Positions 31,701 through 46,700 of a stretch of 64,000 bases of DNA are shown piece after piece. Under the pieces are notes generated by a model. The model was not told where the DNA came from. It searched no databases and was given only the letters and a program-made list of their open reading frames with translations. Within the stretch, counting starts at the first letter, position 1. Each line of letters opens with the position of its first letter. This DNA is from Stieleria varia. Its GTDB lineage: Bacteria; Planctomycetota; Planctomycetia; Pirellulales; Pirellulaceae. The stretch is from assembly GCF_038443385.1 (NCBI RefSeq), contig NZ_CP151726.1, forward strand, positions 2,790,001 through 2,854,000, read 5' to 3'. The translations under genes were made by a program, and so were the position numbers.

Positions 31701-34700
31701 CACGAATGTCGCTGCCGCCGGATTCGAAAATCAGCGGCTGGCCAACTTCGTTGCTCGGCCCCGGAACGTATCCTTGATCCAAGATCAATTCTTGCGCCGT
31801 AAAGATCTGCACGATGTCTTCGTCAATCGTGCGAGTCGTGATCACATCCTGTTGACTGGTCAGAGGCTTGTCGTTGGCAGGCGTGATATTGACCGTCACC
31901 GTAATAGGGCGTGAGTTGACCAACTCCGTCAACGGATTCGCCGGATTGGTATCCGTCACACGGATCGAGAATGTCACCGGGCCGTTCAAATCCTGAACAG
32001 AGTCAAACGTGAACGTTCCGTCGACGGCAACATTCAAATCCGCAAGGATGTTTCCTGCCGCGTCACGAATGAACTGTTGCCCAACATCGCCACTGAAGAC
32101 GCGAACAGATTGCCCGTCTGGATCGGTAACGCCAGCCAGCAAGCCGTCATCATTGGTGGTCAATGGGGTCAAGTTTCCTTGGACATCCAAAACGTTCAGT
32201 ACCCGGTCTTCCTCGACCGTGTATGACCGAATGGCGTTCCCGTCGTTCAACGTTGGCGGACGACCAGGCACGGTCAACAGGGCATAGTCTTCGACTTCAC
32301 CACTGAGCGCCAAACCGGTCGGAGCCAATCCGCCTGATTCCGAAATCCGGAATCGAGCATAGGTCGTGGTGGTCTGCAATGGCTCAGGGGTGGACTCTGG
32401 CACGAACGTGTAAAACGTCACCGGGTTGGAACTGTTGTTGCTCGTCAGAACAACTTCCGTGCTCGCCGATGCGCGATCGGCAACGCGGTCCGAACCTGAT
32501 GGATAGAACAATATGGCTTCACCTGGATCGTCCCAGTCACCGTCTGCGTTGTAGTCGATCCAGCCTTGCAAAACGCCGTTGCCTGTGACCGTGATCGGCA
32601 GGGTCAGTGCTTTGTTAAGCAGTCCGTTCGGATTGACATCGCTGACGAAGCTGACTCCGTCCTCGTCGTCACTCGAAATGATCACTGTATCGCCGAAGAT
32701 GGTGACATCTGCCGGAGCGAGCGGACTTTCATTGATCGCAGCAACAATCGCCGCGGCGACGGCATCGATCGTGATTGGATCGCTGGGGTTGGCCAAGAAA
32801 TCTTGGGGTCGGATCGCGAAATTGTCTTCGTCGAAACGGCCATTGAGGTCCAGCTCCAACGTCGCCTGCGTGGCACCAAGATCGACCGTGACCGTGTCAC
32901 CGTCGGTCAACAATGGCACGTTCAGATTTCGTGCGATTCGAATCGTGGCACGCCCATCGACGACGGGATCCAGTCGGGCATCGAACGATGCACCTGTTCC
33001 ACTGATATCGATGGTGACATCGTCACCCTTGGCGCCGACGGATGCCAATGCATTGGACTCACCGTCAATCGTGGCCCCAAGCCGTGCGGTGCCGCCCACC
33101 ACGTGCCGAGCACCATTGTCTTCCAATAGCGTCGGATAACGTCCCGGAACGCCACCTACCGGATCAGGTGCGTCACCATAATCCAAGCTGACGGTCGGCA
33201 TCAGAATCGTGAACTGAGTCGTCGCATCCTCACGGTTCGCTTCCAAGGCATTGCCCTGATCGTCGCGAATTGCCGGGAGGAAGAAGTTACTGACGGGACC
33301 GTTGAAGATGGCTCCGTTCTCAACAAACAGAGTCGATCCACCTCGATCACGAGCCGTTAAAGTGCTGACCGGGAAATCACTTCCCTCGTTGACTCGACCG
33401 ATCGCCGCAAGCAACGCTCGTTTCACTTCTGTGGTGGTGAACGAAGGTGAAATCCGAACCGGGATCGCACCGCCAGGCACTCCACTGACCAACAAGGTCG
33501 GCGCCTGAGTCACATTGACAGCCGTACCAGGCAAATCGTTCAGTGCAACAACACCTGTCGGCACCCCGAGATCATCCAGTTCCGCTACGGGACTCAAAAC
33601 CAAACCGTTGAGATTATTTCGGATGGCTGCCGCCAAACTGACCGCGACGTCGCCCGTCGTGCTGCCGGGTTGGAATGGAACTGGGACGTTCCCCTGATTC
33701 ACTCCACCGCCACCGGCAACGGAATCAAATTCAAAATTCACAACAACGTTGCCTTGGCGAATCGTCAAGATCTCCTGATCGAACACGATACCACGTTCCG
33801 TCGTCAGCAGCACGGATGTGCTGGTGACCCGGTCCGACGCAATTCGCCCGAGCGATAGATCGCCGTTTCCGAGATACGTTGCCGTGATTCCTAACGGAGC
33901 AGCGTTGATCGCGGTTTCAATTGCCGTGGACAAAGTGTCCACATCATCGAACTGGTTGAACGGGATTGCCGTCGCACCCGGAGTGAAAACGACGCCATTG
34001 CTGTCGAATTCAAATACAAAGGGGTTTCCACCGGCATCGGTGATGGTCAATTGCTCACCATCGTTCAGACCACCGCCACCCACCAACGGCACCTTCAGCA
34101 ACAACGGCCCAAACACTTCAACGGTCGTCGGTCCGGTGACATCGGGCGAACCGACCACATCGATCGAGCTGCCGATCACGGCCAATCCGAGTCCTTGTTG
34201 ACCCCCGACCGTCAAGATTCCGCCGGAGGCAGTTTGCACTTCGTTGGGATCAATGCCGGCAATCGACCGGCTGCGAATCGCACCCTGTGTCAACAACGCC
34301 AACTCGTCAGCGGTGGTCGCCCGGTTAAAGTTGATCGCAATGTTCGATGCGGCAACGCCGTCGTCCATGGTGCCGCCGTTGACGTCCGGCTCATCCGTTC
34401 GATTCAACTCAAAAATCACTTGAGCAGAACCATCTGCCGGAGTGAACTGAATCGCGTCACCGTCAGCCGGCGTGCGGCTCAAACCAACGATCGACAGCGG
34501 GCCTGGTGCAGCAGTCGCACTGCCGTTGACCGGCAACGCCAAGTAAACCGAAGTGCCTTCGATCGTCGGTGAGAGTCCGAGCGGCGATTGAGCAATTGCG
34601 GTTTGGATCGCCCTGGCGACTTCGTCCGCCGTCAGGAACTGTCCAGGAATCTGTTGAGCGATATCGATCCCGATGTTCCCGAGGGCGGGAAGATTGCGAT

Positions 34701-37700
34701 CTACGATTTCAAATGTCGCGGCCCGAGTACCGTTGTCCAGCACAAATGTCTGCCCGGCGACCACGCCACCGACTCCGGCACCTGCTGCTGGAACAGAGAT
34801 CGCTAGCGACTGGACATCTTGCAGCAATCCGCTGGTGACCGTGTCGACGGTTGCACCGCGCTCGCTGCCCAAGATCACCGTAGCACCATCGACTCGAACA
34901 TCCAGGTCCAGTCGTCCAGCTTGGACTTCGCCATCAATGGCGTCAGCAATGTTCTGGGCAATCTGATTCAGGAAAGGAGCCAAGTCGGCATCGTCGATCG
35001 GGGTGTTCCCGGCAGGCAATCGCACTTCAACGCTGTCGGGCAACTTGGCCGTATCACTGTTGAATTCAAAGACTACCGGTGAACCCGAACCGTCGTTGAC
35101 TTGGAAGATACCTCCGTCAATCAAACCACCCTGATTCGTTCCCACTTGAGGCACCGTCAGCGTCAACGGATCCGGGAACCGCAATTGGAACCCAGACTCG
35201 AATTCGAACACCACGCGGCCACCGGCCGAATCGGTGATCTCCAATTGATCCCCGTCGATCACTTCGCGGGCATCGGGAGCAATCAGCACGGTCCGGTCGG
35301 CGTTGTTGAGTTCAATGCGATATGCGCGATCGCTTTGCCAAATCCCCGCCAGCGGAGTCAATGTGATGATGTTCTTGGTTTCATCGTAGCTGAATGTGTA
35401 ATCGATTCCCTCAGTCAGCAGTTGGTCATCTTCAAACACGGTGACGTTGGCACCTGCGGCTCGCAACCCAGGGATCTCCGGCACCACGACCGTATTGTCG
35501 TTGATGGAGTTTCCGAGGAAGGGGTCCGACGCATCACCGTTGTCTCGAAGTTGAATTCGGAATTCGTCATAGACGCCACCGGACAGATTGATGACGCTGA
35601 CGGTCGGGTCCGAGTCAATGCCTTCCGCATCATTGTCACGAGGCACTTCCGCGACCGCCACCGGACCGACGAAGTCGGCAAGTTCTGTGGAGCCCCGGTC
35701 ACGGAACACGATGCCACCGATTCCCAAGTTGGGGAAGTCTGGATTGTCCGCACGTAACACGCCGTTGACGTCGCGAATGGGTGCCAAAATGTTGCTGACC
35801 GGAATCCCAACACTTTGCTTCAGGTTCGCAAACGCGTCCCGTTCGTTCAGCGAATTGACGGCGCTATCAATCACTCCCGAACCGGGTGCCGGTAAGAAGC
35901 TGTCGCCTTGTGGATTGACCAACACAACGGCGTTATTCAGTGCCGTTTGATTGAAGTCGTCGGCGCCACCATTGATGTTGCTCGGCTCGTTGTTCCCGGT
36001 CGTGATTCCTGCTCCCACTTGAACAGCGATTCGTGTCGGCAGCGGTTCATCGTGCTGGAACGTGTTACCCACGACCACCACTTCCATCGGTTTGACGTGG
36101 TTGTCAAAACCAGGTGCCCCGGCGTTAAACCCACCGTTGTAGGTTTCCTCGACGACCACGCTTTCGTGCAAATTCAAGAACACGTTGTTCAGCAGCGCTG
36201 GGCTGGCACCGCCAGCAACCATCACACCGGTCTCATTGATCAATTGATCGGTGTCTCGTCCCGCAACCGGGTCCAAAGTCAACGGACCGGCAAGGATCTC
36301 AATCTTCGCCGCATTCTCGACGAAGACATATTGCTCCGTGGTTCCATTTCCACCGGAGGTCAATCGGTCGTGACCAAAACCTCGCTGAAAGTCGGTTGGT
36401 CCGTTGGTGGCCGACGATGGTCGGTGAACCATCCGAATGGGCAGTCCGGTACGCGTCAGGTTGTTCAAGCCGGCGTTATCGCCGTCGATGCCGCCCAAAG
36501 CTTGTGCGCGGACGCGCGTGATCGGACCAGAGATTCCTCCAGGACCATTGAGACTCTCGTGATTCGCCAATGGTGTGTTGGTAACGCCTTGGACGACGGC
36601 CAAGTTGATGCCGCCAGAGATTTCCCGCATGATGTCGGGAAGGTGATCGTTATCGTTGAGAGTGATGAATAGATCTGCAATGTTATTTCCATTGGCGTCA
36701 ACCGTCGGAGCGGCATTGCCGGACAAGATTTCATACGTGATGTAGTTGAAACCGTTGTTCACCAACGCATTGGGGCCAAAATCTGGAATCTGAGTCACTC
36801 GGAAAATCGAACCCGAAACGTCAGTTCCTCTCGCCCCTGTTGCGTTCCCAGTCTCGACACCGATCACATGGGTTCGCGGCGCATAGGCCTCCATGGAGAT
36901 CGTGTAGTCACCCGTGCCCACTGTGACATCCGTTCGTCCCGACAAAGCGTTCGGATCGTAGTCCGAATTGCCGACCGAACTGACGGCAACGTAGTAGCTG
37001 CCCTTTGCCAGAGCGGTGAAGTCGATGAAGGGGTCACGCGTGTTGACCGCGTCCACAATCGTTTCATTGAATGCTGAGAACGCTGGATCCAAATAGTTCG
37101 GTGCGGTGGCTTGGTCACTGAGCGTGACCAACGTCCCATTGGCGTCGAGGAACTCCTGCAACACACCTTGTTCGTTGTAAATCCGCACCACCGTGTCGGC
37201 ACCTTCGACGATCCCGTTAGCTGGGTCCGCGTCCAAGGTATCAATGTCGACAATCAATCGATCCCCGAGCCCCAATTCAACGCGGTAGAAATCAACGTCG
37301 GCCCCCATGCCAAGCGGCCCAGCGTTGTCGCCGATCTGAGCGTTGGCAACGTAAGGTCCACGATGGCTTGGGCCAACATTCGTATCGATCGCCGTTGCGA
37401 TCAAATCATCTGAATCGGTTCCCGTCGCGGGTGGCAATTCTGGGAACAAGCTCTCACGTCCATCTGATCCATAGATCGTGTTGTTGACGATTCTCGCAAA
37501 TGGCTGCGGTGCTTCGTACACAGGGACCTGCGTGATTCGCGAGATACCTGACGACCTCAGCGGGGTGTAGTAAATTTGGCTCGCACCCTGGATGTAGACC
37601 GCCGTATCGGGCGAACCCATCCAGCCTTGCCCCAAGAACGCCAAGCCATTGTCCCGTTGATACATCGACGGACCGACGCTCACATCCACCAACTCAACCA

Positions 37701-40700
37701 GCCCGTTCGTGACGAGAATACTGCCCTGAATTGCTTGCGCGATTGCCGTGGACAGTTCGTGTGAACTCGATTCAAACGCCCGACCGTTGTAGACGGTTGC
37801 TGTGAACTCACGGTAGTAGATCGGAACATTGCCGTCAGCAACACCATTACCACCAGGCGTATTGGTACCGCCGAACGCAGGTCCGGCACCGTTGATTTCC
37901 TCAAACTCGAATACCACCCGAGTTCCACCGGCATCAATCGTCAGCAATGCTCCGTCGTCCATCAACGTATTGACAAGGTCTTCGGTATCGATCTCCCAAG
38001 GTGCTGTCTCGCCATCAACCTTGATTCCCGCGTAGCCAGCTTGATCGATCGTGTTGTTGGAAATCACGACTCCAGGAGTCAATCCACCCAGAACCGAGTC
38101 GTTCAGGGTCGGCAGATTTCGCACGCCGCCCGGGTACGTGTTGCCGACCGGAGGCAATTCCAAGAATGGGTTCGGCGTTCCAGAGTTCACATTGATCGGG
38201 TCAAAGAAACCCGTTTGCAAATATCGCTGATCTTCGGGATCCGTGTCTCGCACGCCGGGCTCGGACCAAATACCGATCCCACGAACGTCGCTGATCGTGT
38301 TGGCATCGATGAAAATTTGCCCCTGCGTTCGTTCATAGTTCAGGTCACCCATGCCGTTGTGCAAAACCGCTGGCATCAACAAATGACCGTCTGCATCGAC
38401 CGAGAGTGGCAAACTCGTGTCAGGTGCTCCACCCAATGAATCGATCGAGAGGAACGTGCCCCGAGCGCTGCCGCTGAGCGCCAAGCGTCCGTCGGTCAAC
38501 GTGCCCGTGTCATTTCCCGACGACGATGCGGCCTCAATCGCAATCGACGTCTGCTGGGTCAGTGCGGTACGAATTGCTTGAGCAATTTGAGCCGGCGTAT
38601 CTGTCGCACTGAACAAGACCGCTGTGTTGCCGAATCCGACTGATCCGGGGGTCGTTGTGAATTCGAACACTTGGTTCGACGCACCGTCACCCAACACGAA
38701 TGTGTCACCGTCGCTGAGCTGGCTGCCAGCAGGCGCATACAAGGTAACACTTTGGCTGTGGCGATCATTGGTGTCGTAATCGTCATTGAGCTGCAACCCG
38801 CCAAAAACAGATGGCGTCGCATACTCGGTTCCCGGACGCATTTCCAATTGGTACTCACCGGTGCCGCCCGACGCAAAACCGACAAACCGATCTTCATCAC
38901 CTCGCGTGTTGAATACCGTTTCACCACGCTCTGCAAAACCGACGATGAAATCGTCCAACATCAAACCAATTTCCGTACTGGCCAATTGAGCCGATGGATT
39001 GTACGTGAACTCAAATCGAATCCCCGTGTGACCGGCAAAGGCTGACAAGTCCGTGCGGATTTGGTTCCATATGTCGTTGGAAATCAGTTGACCCGACAGC
39101 GAAATGCCTGTCATGTCTTGGTCGCTAAAGATTCTCGCCGAGACGGTGTCTCCGATCACCGGGTCGTACCGATAATTGAAATACGAGGTCGGCAAATCAC
39201 TCGCTGCATAACCGACCAGGTCAAACGGCTGGCTGGTCAGCGTGCCAGTCGCAAAATTGTTGAGCCGATCAAATTGCAATACCGAATTCGCCGAGGCGCT
39301 CGGAGGCAACAATTGATTCTCGATCGACACGTGCAGGTCATAGTCGGCCGTCAGCATCGTGGTCGTCGGATTTCCAACCACCGGGAACCCGTTGTTCAAA
39401 TCAAACGTCGCGCTAGTGTGCAACACACCAACCGCGTAGGTCCCGGCGGCCAGTATCTGATCAAAGAATGGATCGTCGACGCTTGAGCTACCTAGACGAC
39501 CATCGCTGACATTGGAGTTGTTGAATCGGGAACTGCCGACACCTGCTCCCAAGAACTGCCATCCCAACCCACCTGGATCTTGACGAATCACCACGAGGTC
39601 AGTGTCCGCGGCATTGAAGTCGGGATTGAACGGCGTTGAGTCGTCATCGTTGTCCAGGCCCTGCAATCCATTTTGCGCTCCATCGACATCCAGGATCACT
39701 CGCGAACCGTCTTCGCTCACGACAATCTCATAGAAGTCGGCGCAGTCGATACACCCGGTTCCCGGCAAGTCACGCAGTGTTCCCTGAATGGTCACGTGCG
39801 GAATCGTGGTGGACGTGTTCTCAGAAATGAATGCACCCGAGAGTGGATCGAAAGCGAATCGCCCACCGATCGCGCTGTCATCGTTTACCGAATAGTCCAG
39901 CAAACTCAAATCAGCGTTCACCGTCAGGCCGAACGTCTCCGGGGCATCACCGAATGCAACGGCCGTTTCCGAAAATCTGCCGGTCGCGGCAAAGGCTACG
40001 GTGCTGGAACCGTCAAAGTGGATCGGTTGACCATGGCCTGGAAGTCCATCCAAAGCGGTTGTGAAACCCGCTGCAGCGATGTCAGCCGGTGCAAACAGGT
40101 CCGAAATCTGTGGTCCATTCGCAGTACCGAACGGAGCGTTATCAATACGGTCTTCAACGATTCGCCGCACCGAGTTGACCGGCTCGCGGCGTACCTCCGC
40201 ACGGCTTAGTTCAAGCGGTTCCAAGCCATCTGCCGTGACCGCAACATAGTACGTTCCCTCGGGCAATGTGACCGGCCCGATCAACGGGTCTCCGGTCGCA
40301 ATCGAACCACGCAGCAGTTTTTCCAACTCATTGTTTTCACCGTTGGGGCTGGTCTGGTCATCGAAGATATTGCTCGCGGAACCAAACAGCACCAATCGCG
40401 GTTGCAGCGTCTCGTTGAACTCTCCATCTGGATCGTAGAACACGCTGATGTTCGTATCCGGGCGGTTGAATCCGTCGGCATAGTCGATGTCAAAGACAGT
40501 CGATCGAGTCGCCCCGTTGATGCCGGCAAAATCAACCGTGAACTGATAGAAGTCGATGTCGCCGAATCCATCCAAGCTGCCTCCGACGCTGATCACATCA
40601 GCTCGGTTTCCTGTCAGATTGCCCAAGTTCTGCGGTCGCTGCCCAGGCGGTGTGGTGTCTGCCACACGTACGATCGGGCTGTCCAATCGGTCGTTGCTGG

Positions 40701-43700
40701 CGGCTTGTCCCGCCGTCGCTTCGTTCTCCTGAGCTTCACCCAAGAACGGTGAACTGCCCAACAACCCGCTGACGTGAACACCATGGTTGGCATAGCGAAT
40801 GTCGCTGTACCGAACCACACTGCCGGGGAACTCTTGATTTTCAGTCAGTCGAACTTGGAAACGATAGCCGCCGCGTGTCAGGCCACCTGCAGCGTCATCC
40901 GGATTGACCGATCCGCTGCGGACGCGAAAGAAGTACGTGCCTCGGGAATTGGGATCCGCATTGTTGCCGGTCAGAACAAAGTGAATGCCGGCATCGCGCA
41001 CGTTCGTCGTACCAAAGTCCTCGTACAAACCGCCGACGCCAAATTCACTGAACTCGGTTGCCCGCGCTTGCAGCGATGTCGTCACACCGTCAAGTCTCGG
41101 GTCAAAAACGTCAACGGTCGATCCGTTCGCTACTTCCACGCTGCTGTTGTCACTACGCGCGAGAACTTGGCCGTTCTCATCGAGCAGCTCAATCACAGTG
41201 TCCAATCCGAACGATGTCTGATCGATGTCCACCCAGACTTCCGTTCCCGGTTTACCGGTGAAGCTATAGGTATCGACATCGGTCGGTCCCGAAAGGAATC
41301 CTTCCACCTCGAATCCCAGACGCAAGACTTCGTCGCTGGCACTCAAATTACTTGCCAACGCACCCAAGAACTGTGCGTTCTCCACATCACCGTTGAGTCC
41401 CGGAGCGACTTCCGTGGACAACTCAAACTCTGGAATCACTGCAACGTTGCGATCAACGCTGTATTGATCCAAGTAAACACTTCGCCAATCGTTGGGCGAT
41501 GGACGCGAACTGATGCCGTCACCGTTGTTGTCGGTGAACTGGGAGCCATCGGGCTTCAAACCAGCGCCAACGGTGTCGTCCAAGAAACTCGTCAACACCA
41601 CCGGAGCACCCGGTTGGCCAAGAATCGAAATGGAACCTCCGATACGATCGATCGCATCGTCAGGCGTGCCCGTTGCGGTGAACCCGGTACCAATGGTCGA
41701 GCTGTTCGGTGTGCCTGACCCAATCAACTTGACAACCAAGCTCTCGTCGGGACGGCTTCGCAGTTTCAGCCCACCGGACGAATGGAAATTGCCGACTTCG
41801 ATCGTATCGAACAGCAAGTGAACGATGTCGGTGTCGTCCCATACACTTTCCGTTGTCAAAATACCGCCACGAACTTCCATCCCCGTGATCTGATTCAGAC
41901 CCGGCAAGTCGTTGTCTTCATAGCGGTTGAATCGGACCAACGGACCAAAGTTGTCGTCAAGTTCAGCGAATCGATCGATTGACCCGGTCTGACGCCCCGT
42001 GTCCACGCGGCGTTCTGCGGTCAACGAGTCGCTGTCGATATCGATGTTCGAACCGTCGTTGTCGACAAAGGTGTTGCCGACGATGATCGGCTGAGCGCCG
42101 CGAACAAAGATCGTTGATGGGGCAGCAGCCAATCGACCGAATCGACCCGACGGTCCGGCGCCGTCTTGCCCACTATCATTGAACTCAAAGCGGCTGTTGG
42201 TGATGCGTCCCAATGCTTGCTGCAACTGCAACGGAACGAATCCGTAGGTCTCTCCGCCTTCGATCAAACTGATTCCGCCGGCAAACGACACCACGGAATG
42301 ATCCAAACTGATTGTCGACGTGGGACCAGCGTAAATGCCCGCCCAATCACCTGCGGACCCTTCACGGGCCGCACCATCGACGAAGTTATTGTTGGTATCG
42401 AACGTGCCACCGGCACCGTAGTTGTCGTCCTGGATGCTGGTGAAGATGACCGGATTGCTGGTCAATCCCTCCGCCAGCATGACCGTTCCCGGTTCCAGCT
42501 CGATACGAGAACCGCTGAGCTTCATCACAAGCCCTGGGTCGACGATCAGCGACGCATCCAGACGACCGCGAGTCCCCTGACGCGTCAAATCCAAAACGCC
42601 GTCCGAAATCGTGCCGTCATCAATGAATCCTGCAGATGACGCATCCAGGTCAGCCACCAAACGGTACACCGGGTTGGGACCTGCGTCGGCGCGATAAAGA
42701 CGTCGTGAGACGTATTGGCCGCCAAGTTCCACCAATGGCAAACCGGTCATCTCGATCGTCGAATTGGCATTGGCGACCGTGAAGGAAAAACTCGTCGCAG
42801 GCTGGTTAGGAACGTTGTCCGGAGTCGCCAACGACTCGAAACCGTCTTTGTCGACAAATGTCAACTTGTACGTGTAGGTGCCTGGCTGGAACGTTCCCCC
42901 AGACAGTTCGCGGGCGGAAACCAGCCCCAGCGAGGGCGCGAACGAATCGGTGATGGTTCCCCCGGACTGGCCGGCGACCACGAGATTTTCGGGCAAGTAG
43001 TGAACGACTCCAATGTCGTCAAAACGCCCAGCGACGGTCAACTTCTTGGGGGTCTCGGTCGATGTGGTCGAGATCCGAATGAAAAGTCCGTTGACCGAGT
43101 TTTCCAGGAACAGGTTGTTGCTGATATCGGGTCCGACGCGGTCGTAATCCGCAGTGAAGGCGCCCGCCTGTTGGAAACGAGGTGACTGGTACGACGTTTC
43201 TTCGAAACTGTCCGGAGATGCACTGATGGCTGCGTCCGCACTTTGAGTGATCTCATTGAAAGTCAACGTGGGACGCATGTTGATGATTTGGATCGGGTTG
43301 ACCAACTGCTGGACCGAATCGATCAACACATTGCTGCTACCGCCATACCGAATTTCGGCATGATTGATGCGTTGCAAAAAGATCCCTTCGTCTTCCAGAT
43401 CGCGGCGTCCCTCGAACTGATCCAACTCTCGTCGATAAATGATGCCGCCCCAATCGCCGGCGGCAGCATTGTTGCCGGTGCCCGCAGCGGCAGTATCAGC
43501 AACTCGATCCCGGATGCTGGTGATGATCACACTGCCATCGTCGTAGCTTGCAATCGTATTGTCGGCGTTGCCGACCAGTGTCGTTTCGACCGGCTGATTT
43601 GAATGGCTCAGTCCGACCAACCGCGGCGTTCCCAAGATTTGCAACGCGCCGCCACTGCGGTCCACTTGCAACGTGCTGCTACCGACCATGATGTACGAGC

Positions 43701-46700
43701 CACGCAATTTGAGGATCGCGCCGGCGTCGATCATCGTGGTCACGCCCTTGGGCACTTCCATCACACGACCGTCTTCCAACGTCTGTCCGCCGACGTCGGC
43801 AAATCCGATCTTGTAGCTAAAGTTGTCTTCTTGAGTGGTGAGATCGCCGTCCAAACCACCGTTGCCGACGATGCGAACGATGTCGCCGTCCAACGTACTG
43901 TTGAACGCGCTGGCCACCGTCGTGCTGGCAATGTTGTTGAACGGTCTTGCCAAACTGCCGTCCGCATTCGGTCCGGCCGTTTTGTCGACAAAGATGTTAC
44001 GTCCGATGGCGGTTGCACCACGCCAATCGGCGGACAGTTCAATGCTCCGTTCGCCCGTGAAAATCAAACCCGTCAGCGAACGTGAAACGACAACGCCCGT
44101 CTCTCCGGACCGACTGTTGATCGCAGCCTGCAATGCGGCAGCAATATTGCCCGCCGGTGTCGGGAATCCGAGCGTCCCGTCGCTGTAGAAAACCGGTACG
44201 GTCCCTGCGGTCGGTGTCCCGCCGTCGGGCACCAATTCGTAGGTCCGAATGATCGGGTTTCCAGCAACATCTGTTCCCGCAACCACCTCCAACTTCTGGC
44301 CCGGCGTGATCGCTTCGCCATTGTCGGTGAAATTCAAGATTCGATTCAGAGGCCTGGTCTGGAACCAGAAATTGTGCTCCCCGCCGGGAACCCCATCTCC
44401 ATCGCCATCCAGTCGAGTCCCGGGCAAATCCTGACGCCCGCTATCCAAATCTCGAATCACATCGACTTCGTCGACCTGTGGTTCGAACTTGATTTGCAGT
44501 CCGTACTTTCCTTGCGTCCGGCCACCGAATCCGCTTTGCGTCAAGGTCGGGTCGTAGGTGTCGTTGCCACTGGCGGCAACGCCCACGTAATAGACACCTT
44601 CGCCAAGCGTCGCGACGATCCGAGAGTCTTCGCTGAAATAATCGTCATTGCGGCTGATCATTTCCAAGCCACCGCCTCGGAAAATGATCGGCTGAGGCTG
44701 GGTCGCTCCACTGATATTGGTCGCACCGTTGCCGAAGGTCACCGCGGCCCGCATGATCGAACTGGCAAACGGGTCGGCGTTGATTGCGTCCACAACATCT
44801 TGCGCGGGGACACTCGTGATCGTTCCTGAAATCCGCGGGATATCGATCAACAACGCATTGGCGATCGGATCGCCGTTGGCATCGAAGACACGATTGATAC
44901 GAATCGCGTTGTCACCGGCAACCCGATCGGACTGCAGGAAATCAATGCGAGTGTTGTTTCCAAGTGCTCCCTTCAGCAAAGAGGTGAACCGCAACGCCAA
45001 GTCGGGGCCGGTCTCAAAATCCGTCTCGGCAAAGGCAGACTTTTCCTGAAACAACGTCAACGTCGTGTCCAGCGAACTGGCGTCGGGCAAACGCTCGGCA
45101 AACGTTTCTGCCGTAAACGTCCCCACACGGTCGACGTCCTGCAGGTTGACCTCGAATCGATAAAGGTCGACATCCAAACTGTCGGGGCGATGCAAGTACT
45201 GGCCGTGCAGAACATCGTGATTGCCTGGGAAGACCGGCTCCAGGCCCGTCAACTGATCGATACCGGCATTCAAGAACCCGCCGTTCAACGCCATTACCGT
45301 CTGCGCAGGCAAATCCTGGGCTTGTTCCAACCCGAGCAAGAACCCGATCCCTGCAACCGCCTTGCGAGTGAAGTCCTCACCGTATGCAGTGCCGAAGTCG
45401 GTCTGATTGCTGAACACAATCGCAGACTCTGTGAATGTCGGGTCGATCCGCACCGTCGCATTGAGCTGCGGGATGCTGGCGCGTGTGGTGCCCGGCATGA
45501 ACTGCAGCGTCGCGGTATCCCCGACTGCGAACGTGATTCCCAGATCCTCCGTTTCGCGGAACTGAACGCCGATCTCGCTTGCCCACAAATCCAATGCTTC
45601 ACGAATTCTCAATCGCTGGCGTTGAGTGATTTGATTCAGGAAGGAATTCGGACCCGACGTGTCGAAAATGCTTTGGAAATTGTAGGGGATCTCCGTCACG
45701 CCGTTGACCGAATCGGCACCGAAATCGACGTTGACGTGCTGCAGCAAACCGCCGATGCCTTCGGGCAACTCTCGGTGTCCAGGGTCGTCGTTTCCACCAG
45801 GCAATTCGATCGCGAACGGCTGCGGATCGATCGACTCGGTCAAGATCAAACTCGTGATCGCTTCATCACGTCCAAAGATGCCGATGTCCAGCGATGTCGT
45901 CAGAGTGTCGCCGGCGGCTTGCAGCACCAAACCGGTCGAACCGATGACCGACTGCGGCAACGGCAGGTTTCCGCCTGCTCGGCGAACACCATTGAGTTCC
46001 CAATCGATTTCGATCAACGCATCGACAGCCGCGTTGGCAAGAATCGCAGACTCCAGATCGATGACTTCCGGTGCCGTGCCGCCGAAGTCAAACACGATCG
46101 CACCACTGATATCCACCCGCGCGGTGACGCCGCCTGCGGAGGAATCTTCAAATCGAATCACGCGCCCAGAGCTATTCTCGCCAATCTGTTTTTCGGCAAA
46201 GCGGACTTGTAAACCCGCTTGTTGGAAATCGGTGACCGCAGTGGCGCGTACCGCAAACGGTTCCGGCTCCAGAATGATCTCCATTTGATTGTTCTGGATC
46301 GGCGTGACTCCGTCGCCCACCGCCGTTCCGATGCGCAATCGCCACGTACCGCCTTCCAATGGGACGCCGGGCAAATTGTTGATGTCGTCGGCAAAGATCA
46401 ATCGTGCCGTGTGCGTCGCCGCATCGTAGACGACTTCCTCAGGATCAAACAGCAAGTCGTCCGTCGTCCGCACCGTCTCTTGGGTGAAAAAGAGCTGATA
46501 GAAACGAGGATTCTCAGCCGAACGAAGCGTCGGGTTTCCCTTGATCACAAAGGTGCTGTTCGCCCCCGGTGGGACGAAGACCGCATTGGAGTTGCCTGCA
46601 GTCACGGACGCTTGAAAATTCGTCAGCGAATTGATCGCCGTGGCGACTTGACCAATCGTCCCCGTCGCTGGACGCGTCACGGTAATCGCGTTGGCCGCCG

